A stretch of DNA of 54,460 nt from CAZBSE01 sp964494385 (GTDB lineage: Bacteria > Actinomycetota > Humimicrobiia > Humimicrobiales > Humimicrobiaceae), in NCBI GenBank assembly GCA_964494385.1, contig CAZBSE010000011.1, forward strand, positions 1 through 54,460, in the 5' to 3' direction. The position numbers and the translations under genes were made by a program. The notes under the pieces were generated by a model. It was not told where the DNA came from. It was given only the letters and a program-made list of their open reading frames with translations, and made no database searches. Shown piece by piece: positions 25,429 through 34,325 of this stretch; positions within the stretch are counted from its first letter, which is position 1, and each line of letters opens with the position of its first letter.

Positions 25429-26319
25429 TTGGTCAGATGGGGTACCGGTAAAATAGTAGGTATTATTTTCCTCTGTATTTTTGTACTGTTTTTATTTTCC
25501 GGAGGTTGTTATTTGCTGGGGCTGTTTAGCGGCAGCCTGAGCGGGCCCTCCTATACCGTGGGTGATTATATCTATGAAATTCGCCTGGAGGGAGTGATAT
25601 CTGCGGAAAAATATTCGGGCCTGTTCAGTACGGAGACAGTCACGCCTGAAGAAATCATAAGTCAGCTGGATGAGGCTGAAAAGAACCCGAATGTAAAAGC
25701 TATTCTGATAAGAGTAAACAGTCCCGGGGGAAGTCCCGCTGCTACCCAGGAGATATATGAAGAGTTAAAAAAGAAAGAGAAACCCATTGTGGTATCTGTC
25801 AGTGAAGTTTGTGCCTCGGGGGCATATTATATAGCTTCTGCTGCCGATAGAATAATTGCCAACCGTTCTTCTTCAGTGGGAAGCATAGGAGTGATAATGC
25901 AGATTCCTAATTATGAAGAGTTATATGAACAGCTGGGATTAAAGTATACTACTATAAAACAGGGGGAATTTAAGGATGTGGGAAGCCCTGACAGGCCCGT
26001 GACTGAAGAGGAGATAAAGATGCTTGAAGCACAGCTTAAGGAAATTTATGAACAATTTATATCGGATGTTGCACAGGCGAGAAATATGGAAATAGACAGG
26101 GTAAGGGAAATGGCAACAGGATGGGTCTTTTTGGGAACAGAAGCACTGGAACTGGGTCTTATTGATGGGATTGGCAATTATAAAGATGCAATAGATATAG
26201 CGGCGGAGTTAGGCGGGATCAAAGGCGAACCTAAAGTAATAAGGCAGGAGTCAGGTCATTCTCTGATGGATATGATACTGGATTATTATCTTAATTCATT
26301 TATAGAGAAGGTATTTTAA
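25429..26319 (+). CDS. sppA: Signal peptide peptidase SppA (short form)
   Basis: Membrane-bound serine protease that degrades remnant signal peptides. One N-terminal transmembrane helix (about 8-33) places the catalytic domain outside the cytoplasm. The Ser/Lys dyad is S130 in CASGAYYIAS and K182 in GEFKDVGSP; NSPGGSP (98-103) forms the oxyanion region. 296 residues correspond to the single-domain form found in Gram-positives rather than the double-domain E. coli form. TTG start, supported by a strong AAAGGAGG (25413-25420) eight bases upstream. It is followed 95 bases later by the V-ATPase operon, which has its own promoter. Confidence 0.92.
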   Translation: MVRWGTGKIVGIIFLCIFVLFLFSGGCYLLGLFSGSLSGPSYTVGDYIYEIRLEGVISAEKYSGLFSTETVTPEEIISQLDEAEKNPNVKAILIRVNSPGGSPAATQEIYEELKKKEKPIVVSVSEVCASGAYYIASAADRIIANRSSSVGSIGVIMQIPNYEELYEQLGLKYTTIKQGEFKDVGSPDRPVTEEEIKMLEAQLKEIYEQFISDVAQARNMEIDRVREMATGWVFLGTEALELGLIDGIGNYKDAIDIAAELGGIKGEPKVIRQESGHSLMDMILDYYLNSFIEKVF

Positions 26320-26358
26320 AAAGAATTTTCAAGGAGCATTATTACAGGATTGATTTTA

Positions 26359-26386
26359 TTGACACACCTGGTTTTGTTGTTATAAT
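26359..26386 (+). promoter_or_regulatory. Consensus sigma-70 promoter of the V-type ATPase operon
   Basis: TTGACA (26359-26364) and TATAAT (26381-26386), both perfect, are separated by 16 bases. The predicted start is near 26393, about 22 bases before the first ATG. No Shine-Dalgarno is visible in this very AT-rich leader. It is the best promoter match I found in the window. Confidence 0.8.
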
Positions 26387-26414
26387 ACTACCAATTTTTA
26401 AATAAATTATTAAA

Positions 26415-26726
26415 ATGATTGAAAATATTGTCAGCCAGATAAAAAAAGCCGAAGAAAAAGTAAAAGAAATTATAACCTCATCCAAAAGACAGTCTGCAGA
26501 TATTATAGAAGAAGCATACCGTAAAACTGATAAGATTGTAAAAGAAGCCGAAAAAGAATTAAAAATTGCATCTGTAGAAGCTGAAAAAAAGGCAAAAATT
26601 GATGCAGACAAAAAAGCCGAAAAGCTTAGAGAAGACTTTAAAAGCAAGTTGGCAGAAGTGGAGCATGTTTCCAGGGCTAACCGTAAAAAAGCAATCGAAA
26701 AAATTGTTCAGAGGATCGTAGGCTAA
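26415..26726 (+). CDS. ntpF: V-type ATP synthase/ATPase peripheral-stalk subunit G/H
   Basis: A 103-residue, almost entirely helical, Lys/Glu/Ala-rich coiled coil that pairs with subunit E to form the peripheral stalk between the soluble head and subunit I. The repeated heptad-like spacing (AEEKVKEI, AYRKTDKIVKEAEKEL, AEKKAKIDADKKAEKL) and its place as first gene of the cluster match E. hirae NtpF and archaeal AhaH. The start ATG lies about 22 bases after the predicted transcription start and has no ribosome site. The stop overlaps the next start (TAATG). Sequence alone would be ambiguous; operon position settles it. Confidence 0.87.
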   Translation: MIENIVSQIKKAEEKVKEIITSSKRQSADIIEEAYRKTDKIVKEAEKELKIASVEAEKKAKIDADKKAEKLREDFKSKLAEVEHVSRANRKKAIEKIVQRIVG

Positions 26727-28720
26727 TGTCAGTTGCTAAATTAAGCAAACTTTTTATTATTTCACATAAGACTGATACAGAAGCTGTTCTTAAGAAATTA
26801 CAAAAAACCCCTCTTGCTATTGAAGTAAGACCCTATACCCATAAGATTGAAGTAGAGATCCCGGTTTCAGAAACAGGCCCTGAGTATACTACCAGAGTCA
26901 AAAAAGCTATGGACGTCCTTAATAATTTCAAAAATAAGAAATTAAAAAAGATTACATCCAGAATGGGAAAATTAGTAATCGGCAGGGGTGAGTATGAACG
27001 GGTCCTGGGGAGCAATAATTTTGAAGAAATAGTAGCCAATATTTTGGATACTGAGAATGAAACAGGCAGCCTGGATATGAAGATTGCCGATATGGAATCA
27101 AGGATTAATCAGCTTAATATATGGTCCTGTTATAAAGGCGATATTGAGAATATAGCAGCCGGCAATACATATACCATAAAGTTAGGGATCATTAGATGTG
27201 AAAAGGGCGGTTTTAAGGAAATTATAAAAGGACTGGATAAGAATAATATTTCCTGGGAGAAGCTGCATGAAGGCAGGGATGTTTGTTATGTTATTCTAGC
27301 TTATCATAATCAGTACAGAAAGGATGCTGAAGAATATCTGGGAAATATTTCCTTTGAAGAGGCGGCACTGGCCGGATATAGGGGTACGGTAGCAGAAAAT
27401 TTAAACAGGATTAAAAAAAGTATCGATATGAGTAGAAAGAGAAAGAAATATTTACTGTCTGAAATAAGAAACATAGCTGAAAAATATGAAAAACCACTGA
27501 CTGTTTATCTTGATTATGTTGAAAATAATCTGGAAATAGAGAAAGCAATAGAATCAGGGTTTTCTACGGAATATGTTTCTTTTCATACTGCATGGGTCAA
27601 GAAGACTGATAAGAAGAAAATTATTTCCTTAATCGAGAGTTTTAAATCTACCAGAGTGATGGAAATTAAACCGGGCAAGGATGAGAGTATTCCTGTAATT
27701 TTAGAAAACAAACCGCTGTTCAGGCCATTTGAAATAATAGTCGATCTTTATGGTGTTCCCAGATATTTTGAGATTGACCCCACTCCTTTTGTCTCGTTGT
27801 TCTTTGCCATGTTCTTTGGCCTTTGCCTCACGGATGCGGGATACGGGTTCATACTGGCAATACTTTCCTTGATTTTTGCTTTCAGAATGAAAAATGTTAA
27901 AAAGTTCCTTATGCTGCTTTTTGCCGGAGCAATATTTACTATATTTGCCGGTATCTTATTTAACGGATGGTTCGGAGATCTGCCTTCTTATCTGGGCATT
28001 GACGGATTTTTTAAGAAGTTGGCAATTCTGGGGGACCCTGTTAATACTAATCAGGGTTCCATGAACTTTTTCAAGCTGGCTCTTATTTTAGGGGTGGTAC
28101 ATATTGTTTTCGGCATGTTTATCAATTTTTTTGACTGCCTAAAGCGAAAGGACTGGCAGGGGGCGTTTCTGGATGGTTTACCCTGGATAATTGTGATTTT
28201 ATCTCTTATAACAATTCTGCTTTCATCACAAATAGCAGTGAATATGCAGCTGGTTTCACAGCCTATTTTTCCCGGTATAGTACCAAAGATTCTTATATGG
28301 CCGCTTATAGCAGGTGCCGCGGTTATTATATTTTTCAGTGCCAGAGGTGAAAAAAGCTGGGGATTCAGGATATTTATGGGGTTTTTAAACCTCACTATAG
28401 TAAACGGACTGACGTCATATTTAGGTGATTTTCTTTCCTATATAAGGCTTATGGCACTTGGGCTTGTAACTGCCGGTATCGGAGTGGCTATTAACAAAAT
28501 AGCATTTCAATTTATATCAATTCCGGTTGCAGGCATTGTACTGTTAATTATAATACTTATATTCGGACATCTGTTCAATATAGTAATTAATATTCTTGGT
28601 GGTTTTGTTCATACGCTGAGGCTTCAATATGTTGAATTCTTCCCCAAATTCTACGTAGGCGGAGGAAGGCCGTTTAAAGCCTTAAGGGATGAGCATAAAT
28701 ATATAACAATAGTTGATTAG
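26726..28720 (+). CDS. ntpI: V-type ATPase membrane subunit I (a subunit)
   Basis: The stator subunit that carries ions past the K ring. Residues 1 to about 340 form the cytoplasmic peripheral-stalk-binding arm; the C-terminal half has seven or eight membrane helices starting with FVSLFFAMFFGLCLTDAGYG. The conserved arginine of the ion path is in DFLSYIRLMALGL (near residue 575). 664 residues, normal length. Start codon overlaps the stop of the preceding gene. The sodium-site pattern in NtpK implies that this subunit forms sodium half-channels, which cannot be confirmed from the I sequence alone. Confidence 0.95.
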   Translation: MSVAKLSKLFIISHKTDTEAVLKKLQKTPLAIEVRPYTHKIEVEIPVSETGPEYTTRVKKAMDVLNNFKNKKLKKITSRMGKLVIGRGEYERVLGSNNFEEIVANILDTENETGSLDMKIADMESRINQLNIWSCYKGDIENIAAGNTYTIKLGIIRCEKGGFKEIIKGLDKNNISWEKLHEGRDVCYVILAYHNQYRKDAEEYLGNISFEEAALAGYRGTVAENLNRIKKSIDMSRKRKKYLLSEIRNIAEKYEKPLTVYLDYVENNLEIEKAIESGFSTEYVSFHTAWVKKTDKKKIISLIESFKSTRVMEIKPGKDESIPVILENKPLFRPFEIIVDLYGVPRYFEIDPTPFVSLFFAMFFGLCLTDAGYGFILAILSLIFAFRMKNVKKFLMLLFAGAIFTIFAGILFNGWFGDLPSYLGIDGFFKKLAILGDPVNTNQGSMNFFKLALILGVVHIVFGMFINFFDCLKRKDWQGAFLDGLPWIIVILSLITILLSSQIAVNMQLVSQPIFPGIVPKILIWPLIAGAAVIIFFSARGEKSWGFRIFMGFLNLTIVNGLTSYLGDFLSYIRLMALGLVTAGIGVAINKIAFQFISIPVAGIVLLIIILIFGHLFNIVINILGGFVHTLRLQYVEFFPKFYVGGGRPFKALRDEHKYITIVD

Positions 28721-28739
28721 CGATAGGATAGGAGGAGAA

Positions 28740-29204
28740 ATGTCAGATTTATCACTTGGTGTAACAATGGCAACATTTGGTGCGGGATTGGCAGTTATTA
28801 TGGCCGGAATAGGGTCGATTGTAGGTATTGGATATCCTGCAAGGGCAGCCGCAGGTGTTATTTCGGAAGATCCTGCCAAATTCGGCAGCTTATTTTTACT
28901 GGTAGTGCTTCCCGGTACCCAGGGATTCTATGGGTTCGTGGCCACGTTCCTGATAATTGGGAATATTGCCAAAGTTGCGACTCTTGCACAGGGCATGCAA
29001 TTATTTTTTGCTGCGCTGCCCGTTGCATTTACCGGTTTGCTTTCGGGCATACACCAGGGAAAAGTATGCGCCGCAGGCGTGAACCTTGTTGCCAAAAGAC
29101 CGAAGCAGGTAATGAAGGGGGTCATTTTTGCTGCGATGGTAGAAACCTATGCAGTACTGGGACTTCTTATAACCTTCTTTCTGAACAATTTAATTCAATT
29201 TTAA
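28740..29204 (+). CDS. ntpK: V-type ATPase rotor-ring subunit K, with sodium-binding residues
   Basis: The 154-residue proteolipid has four membrane helices (two fused hairpins). The ligands known from the E. hirae NtpK crystal structure are all present in matching motifs: L57, T60 and Q61 in VLPGTQGFYGF, Q106 in SGIHQGKV and E135 in MVETYAVLG. Only helix 4 carries a carboxylate, so there is one ion site per four helices, as in pumping V-ATPases. ATG 28740 is preceded by GGAGGAG (28730-28737); an upstream in-frame ATG at 28713 lies inside ntpI and is unlikely. Sodium rather than proton transport is inferred from the residues. Confidence 0.95.
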   Translation: MSDLSLGVTMATFGAGLAVIMAGIGSIVGIGYPARAAAGVISEDPAKFGSLFLLVVLPGTQGFYGFVATFLIIGNIAKVATLAQGMQLFFAALPVAFTGLLSGIHQGKVCAAGVNLVAKRPKQVMKGVIFAAMVETYAVLGLLITFFLNNLIQF

Positions 29205-29218
29205 TAAGCGGGTAGTAT

Positions 29219-29791
29219 ATGGCAAAGATGGATAATGTTTCTAAAAAAATTTTAGAAGACTCAAAAAAGCAGAAAGAAGAAATATTGAATGAGGCCAGAG
29301 AAAAGGCATCGGTAATAATAAAAGAAGCTGAAGGCAGGGCAAAGGAAATTTGCCATAACGGGAAAATAAAAGTGCAGGATAGATACAAACAGGTTTTTGA
29401 TATGGAACTGGACAGGGTCAGGATGGAACTGAGCCAGAAAATGATTTCATACAAAATTAGTTTAATTGATGAGGTTATAGAAAGGGCAAAAGATAAGCTT
29501 TCAAGCCTGAGCAGGGAAGAGTATAAAAAATTCCTGGGAAAAATTTTTAGTGACATGGATATGGATAAAGGTTTCTATCAAATTGGCAGTGAAGAAAAAA
29601 ATGTTAACGGCAAGATGATTGAATCTATTGCAAAGCTGAAAAAAGCAGACGGGAAACCGGATTTCAAAAAAGGTATTAAGATAATAAAGAAGAAAGCGGA
29701 ATATAATATAACTGCTGATAGCCTGATTGACTCAAATATCGATGATATAAGGATGGAGGCAGCTTTTTATCTATTTGGTAAGGAGAAGTAA
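29219..29791 (+). CDS. ntpE: V-type ATPase peripheral-stalk subunit E
   Basis: A 190-residue subunit with an N-terminal helical half (about 1-100, Lys/Glu-rich) that forms the stalk coiled coil with the G/H subunit, and a globular C-terminal half that contacts subunit B. The ending motif DSNIDDIRMEAAFYLFG resembles the family's C-terminal region. ATG start with a weak GGGTAG upstream. Lies between ntpK and ntpC, the E. hirae order. The central part (SEEKNVNGKMIESIAKLKK) is poorly conserved, so assignment relies on architecture and position. Confidence 0.88.
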   Translation: MAKMDNVSKKILEDSKKQKEEILNEAREKASVIIKEAEGRAKEICHNGKIKVQDRYKQVFDMELDRVRMELSQKMISYKISLIDEVIERAKDKLSSLSREEYKKFLGKIFSDMDMDKGFYQIGSEEKNVNGKMIESIAKLKKADGKPDFKKGIKIIKKKAEYNITADSLIDSNIDDIRMEAAFYLFGKEK

Positions 29792-29794
29792 TAA

Positions 29795-30811
29795 TTGATA
29801 TTTGCAAATTATGATATTGTTGATGACAGCTATTATCTTTTTACATGTGCGGAGCTCAAAGCGAGGGAGATTGAATTTCTGGAAGAAAGTAAAATAGAAA
29901 AAATGCTGAAATCTCAGGGGATGGGAGAGTTTATTGCAGCGCTCAGAGATACAGTTTATTCCAAATATATAAATAATATGGGGAAATACAGCGGTTTTGA
30001 ATATATTGTGGTAAGTGAATATAAAGACATGGTAAATTTTTTAAATGAAAGATTGAGGCCCGGGCACAAGGCGGTATGGAATTTATTATTTCTTGAACAG
30101 AACCTGCATAATTTAAAGGTAATTATTAAATCAATTATTATGGATGTGAGCCTGGAAAATCTTTTTATTCCCATACTGTATTCTTACAGGGTGCTAAAGG
30201 ATGCTGCTGCAGATAAAAATTACAAGGAGATTTTGCCGGAAGATGCCGATGTGCTGCGGTTTGGGATGGAGATAAAAGATACACAGAAGAATTATAGGTT
30301 TTTCGAGCTGGAACTTGAAAAATTTTATCTGCAGAGGATTTTTAAAACGATAAAAGCTCTGGGCAGCAGAATGCTTCTGGCTTATTTCAGGCATGCCATA
30401 GATATATTAAATATAAGAAACATTTGCAGAACTAAATATCTGGCAGAGGATTTAGGCTTTGATTATTTCTTGCATAAAAATGGATTTATACCCAAAAAAA
30501 CAATGATGGAATTTGAAGGCGAGAGCCTGAACTTTTTTACACAGGAAATGGAGCGAACCGATTATGCAGATATAGTAATCAAGGGAACCCAGGCGTTGAG
30601 TTCCGAAGGTACTTTATCATCTTTTAATAAAAGTGAAGATTTATTTTATATTGATTTTTTTGATTCTGTAAAATACTCGGTTTCAAATATAGAAAAAATT
30701 TTTCGGTTTTTTTTAATGAAAAAAATAGAATTAAATAATCTTAGTGTTATATTTACCGGTGTTAGCTATGGTATTGAAAGTGAAAAAATAAAAAGCAAGG
30801 TGAGGATCTAG
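29795..30811 (+). CDS. ntpC: V-type ATPase subunit C (d), rotor cap
   Basis: A 338-residue, helical, funnel-shaped subunit that caps the K ring and couples it to the central stalk (D and F). It has the features of the V-ATPase C/d family: three similar helical thirds with Leu/Phe-rich helices, NIRNICRTKYLAED in the middle and a short C-terminal GVSYGIESEKIKSKVR tail. TTG start with AGGAG (29781-29785) nine bases upstream, three bases after the ntpE stop. The following gene starts directly after its stop. Confidence 0.9.
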   Translation: MIFANYDIVDDSYYLFTCAELKAREIEFLEESKIEKMLKSQGMGEFIAALRDTVYSKYINNMGKYSGFEYIVVSEYKDMVNFLNERLRPGHKAVWNLLFLEQNLHNLKVIIKSIIMDVSLENLFIPILYSYRVLKDAAADKNYKEILPEDADVLRFGMEIKDTQKNYRFFELELEKFYLQRIFKTIKALGSRMLLAYFRHAIDILNIRNICRTKYLAEDLGFDYFLHKNGFIPKKTMMEFEGESLNFFTQEMERTDYADIVIKGTQALSSEGTLSSFNKSEDLFYIDFFDSVKYSVSNIEKIFRFFLMKKIELNNLSVIFTGVSYGIESEKIKSKVRI

Positions 30812-31162
30812 ATGAATACCAAAATTGCTGCGTTTGGTGAAAAAGATATTATGCTAATATTTAAATCAGCAGGGATTGATGTTTTCCCCTTGACCGAAGA
30901 TACCGGAGAAATTTCGGAGTTGGAGAAAAAAGTAAAAAAGCTGATACAGGAGGGTTATGAAATTATTTTTGTAACCGAAACCGTGGCATTAAAATTGGAC
31001 CGGTTAATCAGAGAATATTCGAATGAATTGAAACCATCAATAGTAGTGATTCCGGGACTGGGGAAAAGAAATGATTATGCAATCAGGAATTTAAGAAGAG
31101 CGATAATAAAAGCAGTTGGCGCAGATATAATGTCAGAAGAAAAAATAGGAGTGAATAAATGA
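30812..31162 (+). CDS. ntpG: V-type ATPase central-stalk subunit F
   Basis: A 116-residue Rossmann-like subunit bound to subunit D in the central rotor shaft. The family pattern is clear: IAAFGEKDIMLIFKSAGID at the N-terminus, IIFVTETVALKLDRLI in the middle and VVIPGLGKRN before the C-terminal helix that inserts toward the catalytic head. ATG directly follows the ntpC stop with AGGTGAGG upstream, and its stop overlaps the ntpA start (ATGA). The symbol follows E. hirae naming, where NtpG is the F subunit. Confidence 0.92.
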   Translation: MNTKIAAFGEKDIMLIFKSAGIDVFPLTEDTGEISELEKKVKKLIQEGYEIIFVTETVALKLDRLIREYSNELKPSIVVIPGLGKRNDYAIRNLRRAIIKAVGADIMSEEKIGVNK

Positions 31163-32919
31163 GTATGCCAGGAAAAATAATAAAGGTAGCGGGCCCGCTG
31201 GTGGTAGCTGAAAACATGTCCGGTTCAAGAATGTTTGATGTTGTGCATGTTTCTGATAAGAAATTAATGGGCGAGATAATAGAGCTAGATAAGGATCTTG
31301 CTTTCATACAGGTATATGAAGAAACAGGAGGCATTGGTGTCGGAGAGCCCGTATACCTCTCAGGCGAACCTTTAACCGTAGAACTGGGACCGGGGGTTAT
31401 TCAATCTATTTACGATGGAATTCAAAGACCGCTGGATGAGATATATAGAAAAACAGGGAATTTTATTTCCAGAGGTGTTACCGCAGCGGCATTAAACAGA
31501 GAGAGAAAGTGGAAATTCAAACCAGCGGTGAAAAAAGGTGATATGGTAAGCGGCGGAGATTTCCTGGGTTTTGTTAATGAAACGGAAATAATAAAACATT
31601 ATATCATGGTTCCGCATGGAATAAGCGGAAAGGTCAGTTTAATTAAAGAAGGTGAGTTTAAAGTTACAGATACCATAGCTGTTATAAAGGTCGGGAGCGG
31701 TGATAAAAAAATAAACATGATACAGAGGTGGCCGGTAAGAAAACCCAGACCTTACCAGAATAAAATGAGTCCCGATATGCCATTGTTTACGGGCCAGAGG
31801 GTAATAGATATGTTCTTTCCTATTGCCAAAGGCGGCACTGCATGTGTTCCCGGCCCTTTTGGTTCGGGAAAAACTGTAATACAGCATCAGCTGGCAAAAT
31901 GGATCGATGCTGAGATTATTGTTTATATAGGATGCGGGGAAAGAGGGAATGAGATGACGGATGTTCTAATGGAATTCCCGGAACTTATTGATCCTAAATC
32001 CGGAGTTCCCTTGATGAAAAGAACCGTACTTATTGCCAACACCTCAAATATGCCTGTTGCGGCCAGAGAGGCGTCCGTTTATACCGGTGTTACTATTGCC
32101 GAATATTTCAGGGATATGGGATATTCCGTTGCGCTGATGGCCGATTCGACTTCAAGATGGGCGGAAGCTATGAGAGAAATTTCCGGCAGGCTGGAAGAGA
32201 TGCCCGGAGAGGAAGGGTATCCGGCATATCTGGGAGCGAGGATCGCTTCGTTTTATGAAAGGGCGGGTATGGTAAAATGTCTATCAAGCAGCGACGAGAG
32301 GTCCGGGGCCCTTTCAATTATAGGCGCCGTATCTCCTCCCGGAGGCGATCTCTCCGATCCGGTGGTGCAGGCTACACTAAGGGTTGTAAAAGTCTTCTGG
32401 TCACTTGAGGCCAAGCTTGCTTACAGCAGGCACTTCCCGGCAATATCATGGCTGAATTCATACTCCCTTTATATTGATGGTATAAAAGATTTTGTTACCA
32501 AAAATGTCCATGAGGATTATTTCGAGCTGCAGGCAGAGGCGATGAAAATTCTTGAAAAAGAATCTGAGCTGGAAGAGATTGTACGCCTGGTAGGAGTAGA
32601 TGCTCTATCCGCGCCCGATAGATTAATTCTATTTGTTGCCAGAATGTTAAGAGAAGACTTTCTGCATCAAGTTGCTTATCATGAAACGGATACTTATTCA
32701 TCAATAGAAAAGCAGTATAAAATGATAAATACCATCCTATATTTCTACGACCAGGCAGCTAATTATTTGAGATTAAATGCTGATATAGGAGCCATAGAGA
32801 AAATGAAGGTTAGAGACGAGATAGCAAGAATGAAAGATATAAAGAAGGAAGATATAAGTAAAATCGATAAGATTAAAAAAGTTATAGATAAAGAGTTTTC
32901 TTCAATAATAGAGGAGTGA
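31159..32919 (+). CDS. ntpA: V-type ATPase catalytic subunit A
   Basis: The ATP-hydrolysing subunit, 586 residues. The P-loop is GPFGSGKT with K238 and T239; the V-type nonhomologous insert (about 110-185, GISGKVSLIKEGEFKV) precedes it; the catalytic glutamate is in GERGNEMTDVL, and SRWAEAMREISGRLEEMPGEEGYPAYL is the Walker B-adjacent signature. AVSPPGGDLSDPV and the C-terminal helical domain follow. ATG 31159 overlaps the stop of the F-subunit gene. Length and motif order are typical of bacterial and archaeal A subunits. Confidence 0.97.
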   Translation: MSMPGKIIKVAGPLVVAENMSGSRMFDVVHVSDKKLMGEIIELDKDLAFIQVYEETGGIGVGEPVYLSGEPLTVELGPGVIQSIYDGIQRPLDEIYRKTGNFISRGVTAAALNRERKWKFKPAVKKGDMVSGGDFLGFVNETEIIKHYIMVPHGISGKVSLIKEGEFKVTDTIAVIKVGSGDKKINMIQRWPVRKPRPYQNKMSPDMPLFTGQRVIDMFFPIAKGGTACVPGPFGSGKTVIQHQLAKWIDAEIIVYIGCGERGNEMTDVLMEFPELIDPKSGVPLMKRTVLIANTSNMPVAAREASVYTGVTIAEYFRDMGYSVALMADSTSRWAEAMREISGRLEEMPGEEGYPAYLGARIASFYERAGMVKCLSSSDERSGALSIIGAVSPPGGDLSDPVVQATLRVVKVFWSLEAKLAYSRHFPAISWLNSYSLYIDGIKDFVTKNVHEDYFELQAEAMKILEKESELEEIVRLVGVDALSAPDRLILFVARMLREDFLHQVAYHETDTYSSIEKQYKMINTILYFYDQAANYLRLNADIGAIEKMKVRDEIARMKDIKKEDISKIDKIKKVIDKEFSSIIEE

Positions 32920-32921
32920 GC

Positions 32922-34325
32922 ATGCTAAAAGAATACAGAAGTATTACCAATGTATCCGGCCCTCTGCTTCATGTGGAAGGGGTTAAAGGAGTTAAGTATG
33001 AAGAGCTGGTTGATATAAAACTTGATGACGGAAGTATAAGAAGCGGCAGGGTGCTGGAAGTTAACAGAGATAATGCACTGATACAGGTATTTGAGGGAAC
33101 ATCGGGGATAGATACTGAAAATACAAGGGTACGTTTCCTGGGAAGGAGTACGCATATGTACCTTTCCTCTGACATATTGGGAAAAGTGTTTACCGGCCTG
33201 GGAAAGCCAAAAACCGAAAGTGACAGGATTATTCCTGAAAAAAGCCTGGATATAAATGGGGCACCAATCAATCCATTTGCCAGAGATTATCCAAATGAAT
33301 TTATCCAGACCGGAATATCTTCTATAGACGGTTTAAATACCCTGGTAAGGGGGCAGAAACTGCCTATATTCTCCGGGTCGGGCCTTCCGCACAACCGAAT
33401 GGCGGCTCAAATTGCCAGGCAGGCTACGGTACTGGGAGAAAAAGAAGAATTTGCCGTGGTTTTTATAGCTATAGGCATAACCTTTGAAGAATCCCAATAT
33501 TTTATAGATGATTTTAAAAAAACAGGCGCCATAAACAGGTCGGTCCTTGTATTGAACCTTGCTGACGATCCCGCCATAGAGAGAATAGCAACTCCCAGAG
33601 TAGGTCTAACCTGTGCCGAGTATCTGGCTTTTGAAAAAGATATGCACGTACTGGTAATTTTGACGGATATGACCAACTACTGCGAAGCTTTAAAAGAAGT
33701 ATCCGCAGCCAGAAAGGAAATTCCCGGAAGAAGAGGATACCCCGGATACTTATATACGGATCTTGCCACTATTTACGAAAGAGCAGGCAGAATTAAAGGA
33801 AAGAAAGGTTCCATAACGCAGATTCCCATACTCACCATGCCGGAAGATGATAAGACCCATCCCATTCCGGACCTTACGGGATATATAACCGAAGGTCAGA
33901 TCATACTGTCAAGATCACTTCATAAGAAAAAGCTATCCCCGCCCGTTGATGTGCTGCCGTCTCTTTCCAGACTTAAAGATAAAGGTATCGGTGAGGGAAA
34001 AACAAGAGAAGATCACGCTGATTTATTTAATCAATTATATGCCACTTATGCGAGAGGAAAAGAAGTAGAGGAACTATCGACCATACTGGGAGAAGCGGCA
34101 CTAACGGATATGGACAAATTATATCTTGAGTTTGCCGGAAAATTTGAAGATGAATATATCTCTCAGGGTGAATATGAAAATAGGAGCATAAACCAAACGC
34201 TTGATCTGAGTTGGAAATTGCTCATGTTATTGCCAAGGGAAGAATTAAAGAGAATCAGAACTGAATATCTGGATAAATACATAGCGAAATTTAAAATGGA
34301 AAAGAAGGGACATAAGGGTGATTAA
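32922..34325 (+). CDS. ntpB: V-type ATPase non-catalytic subunit B
   Basis: Alternates with subunit A in the A3B3 head. The P-loop position reads GSGLPHNRMAAQIARQA with no GKT, as in all B subunits, while the arginine finger region ISSARKEIPGRRGYPGYLYTDLA is well conserved. ATG 32922 is six bases after GAGGAG (32911-32916). A GTG at 32916 is in frame but lies inside that ribosome site. From ATG 32922 it has 467 residues. Three-base gap after the ntpA stop. Confidence 0.97.
   Translation: MLKEYRSITNVSGPLLHVEGVKGVKYEELVDIKLDDGSIRSGRVLEVNRDNALIQVFEGTSGIDTENTRVRFLGRSTHMYLSSDILGKVFTGLGKPKTESDRIIPEKSLDINGAPINPFARDYPNEFIQTGISSIDGLNTLVRGQKLPIFSGSGLPHNRMAAQIARQATVLGEKEEFAVVFIAIGITFEESQYFIDDFKKTGAINRSVLVLNLADDPAIERIATPRVGLTCAEYLAFEKDMHVLVILTDMTNYCEALKEVSAARKEIPGRRGYPGYLYTDLATIYERAGRIKGKKGSITQIPILTMPEDDKTHPIPDLTGYITEGQIILSRSLHKKKLSPPVDVLPSLSRLKDKGIGEGKTREDHADLFNQLYATYARGKEVEELSTILGEAALTDMDKLYLEFAGKFEDEYISQGEYENRSINQTLDLSWKLLMLLPREELKRIRTEYLDKYIAKFKMEKKGHKGD

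Noticed and set aside
32922..34325. ntpB as a degenerate catalytic subunit
   Set aside because: Absence of the P-loop lysine is normal for V-type B subunits.
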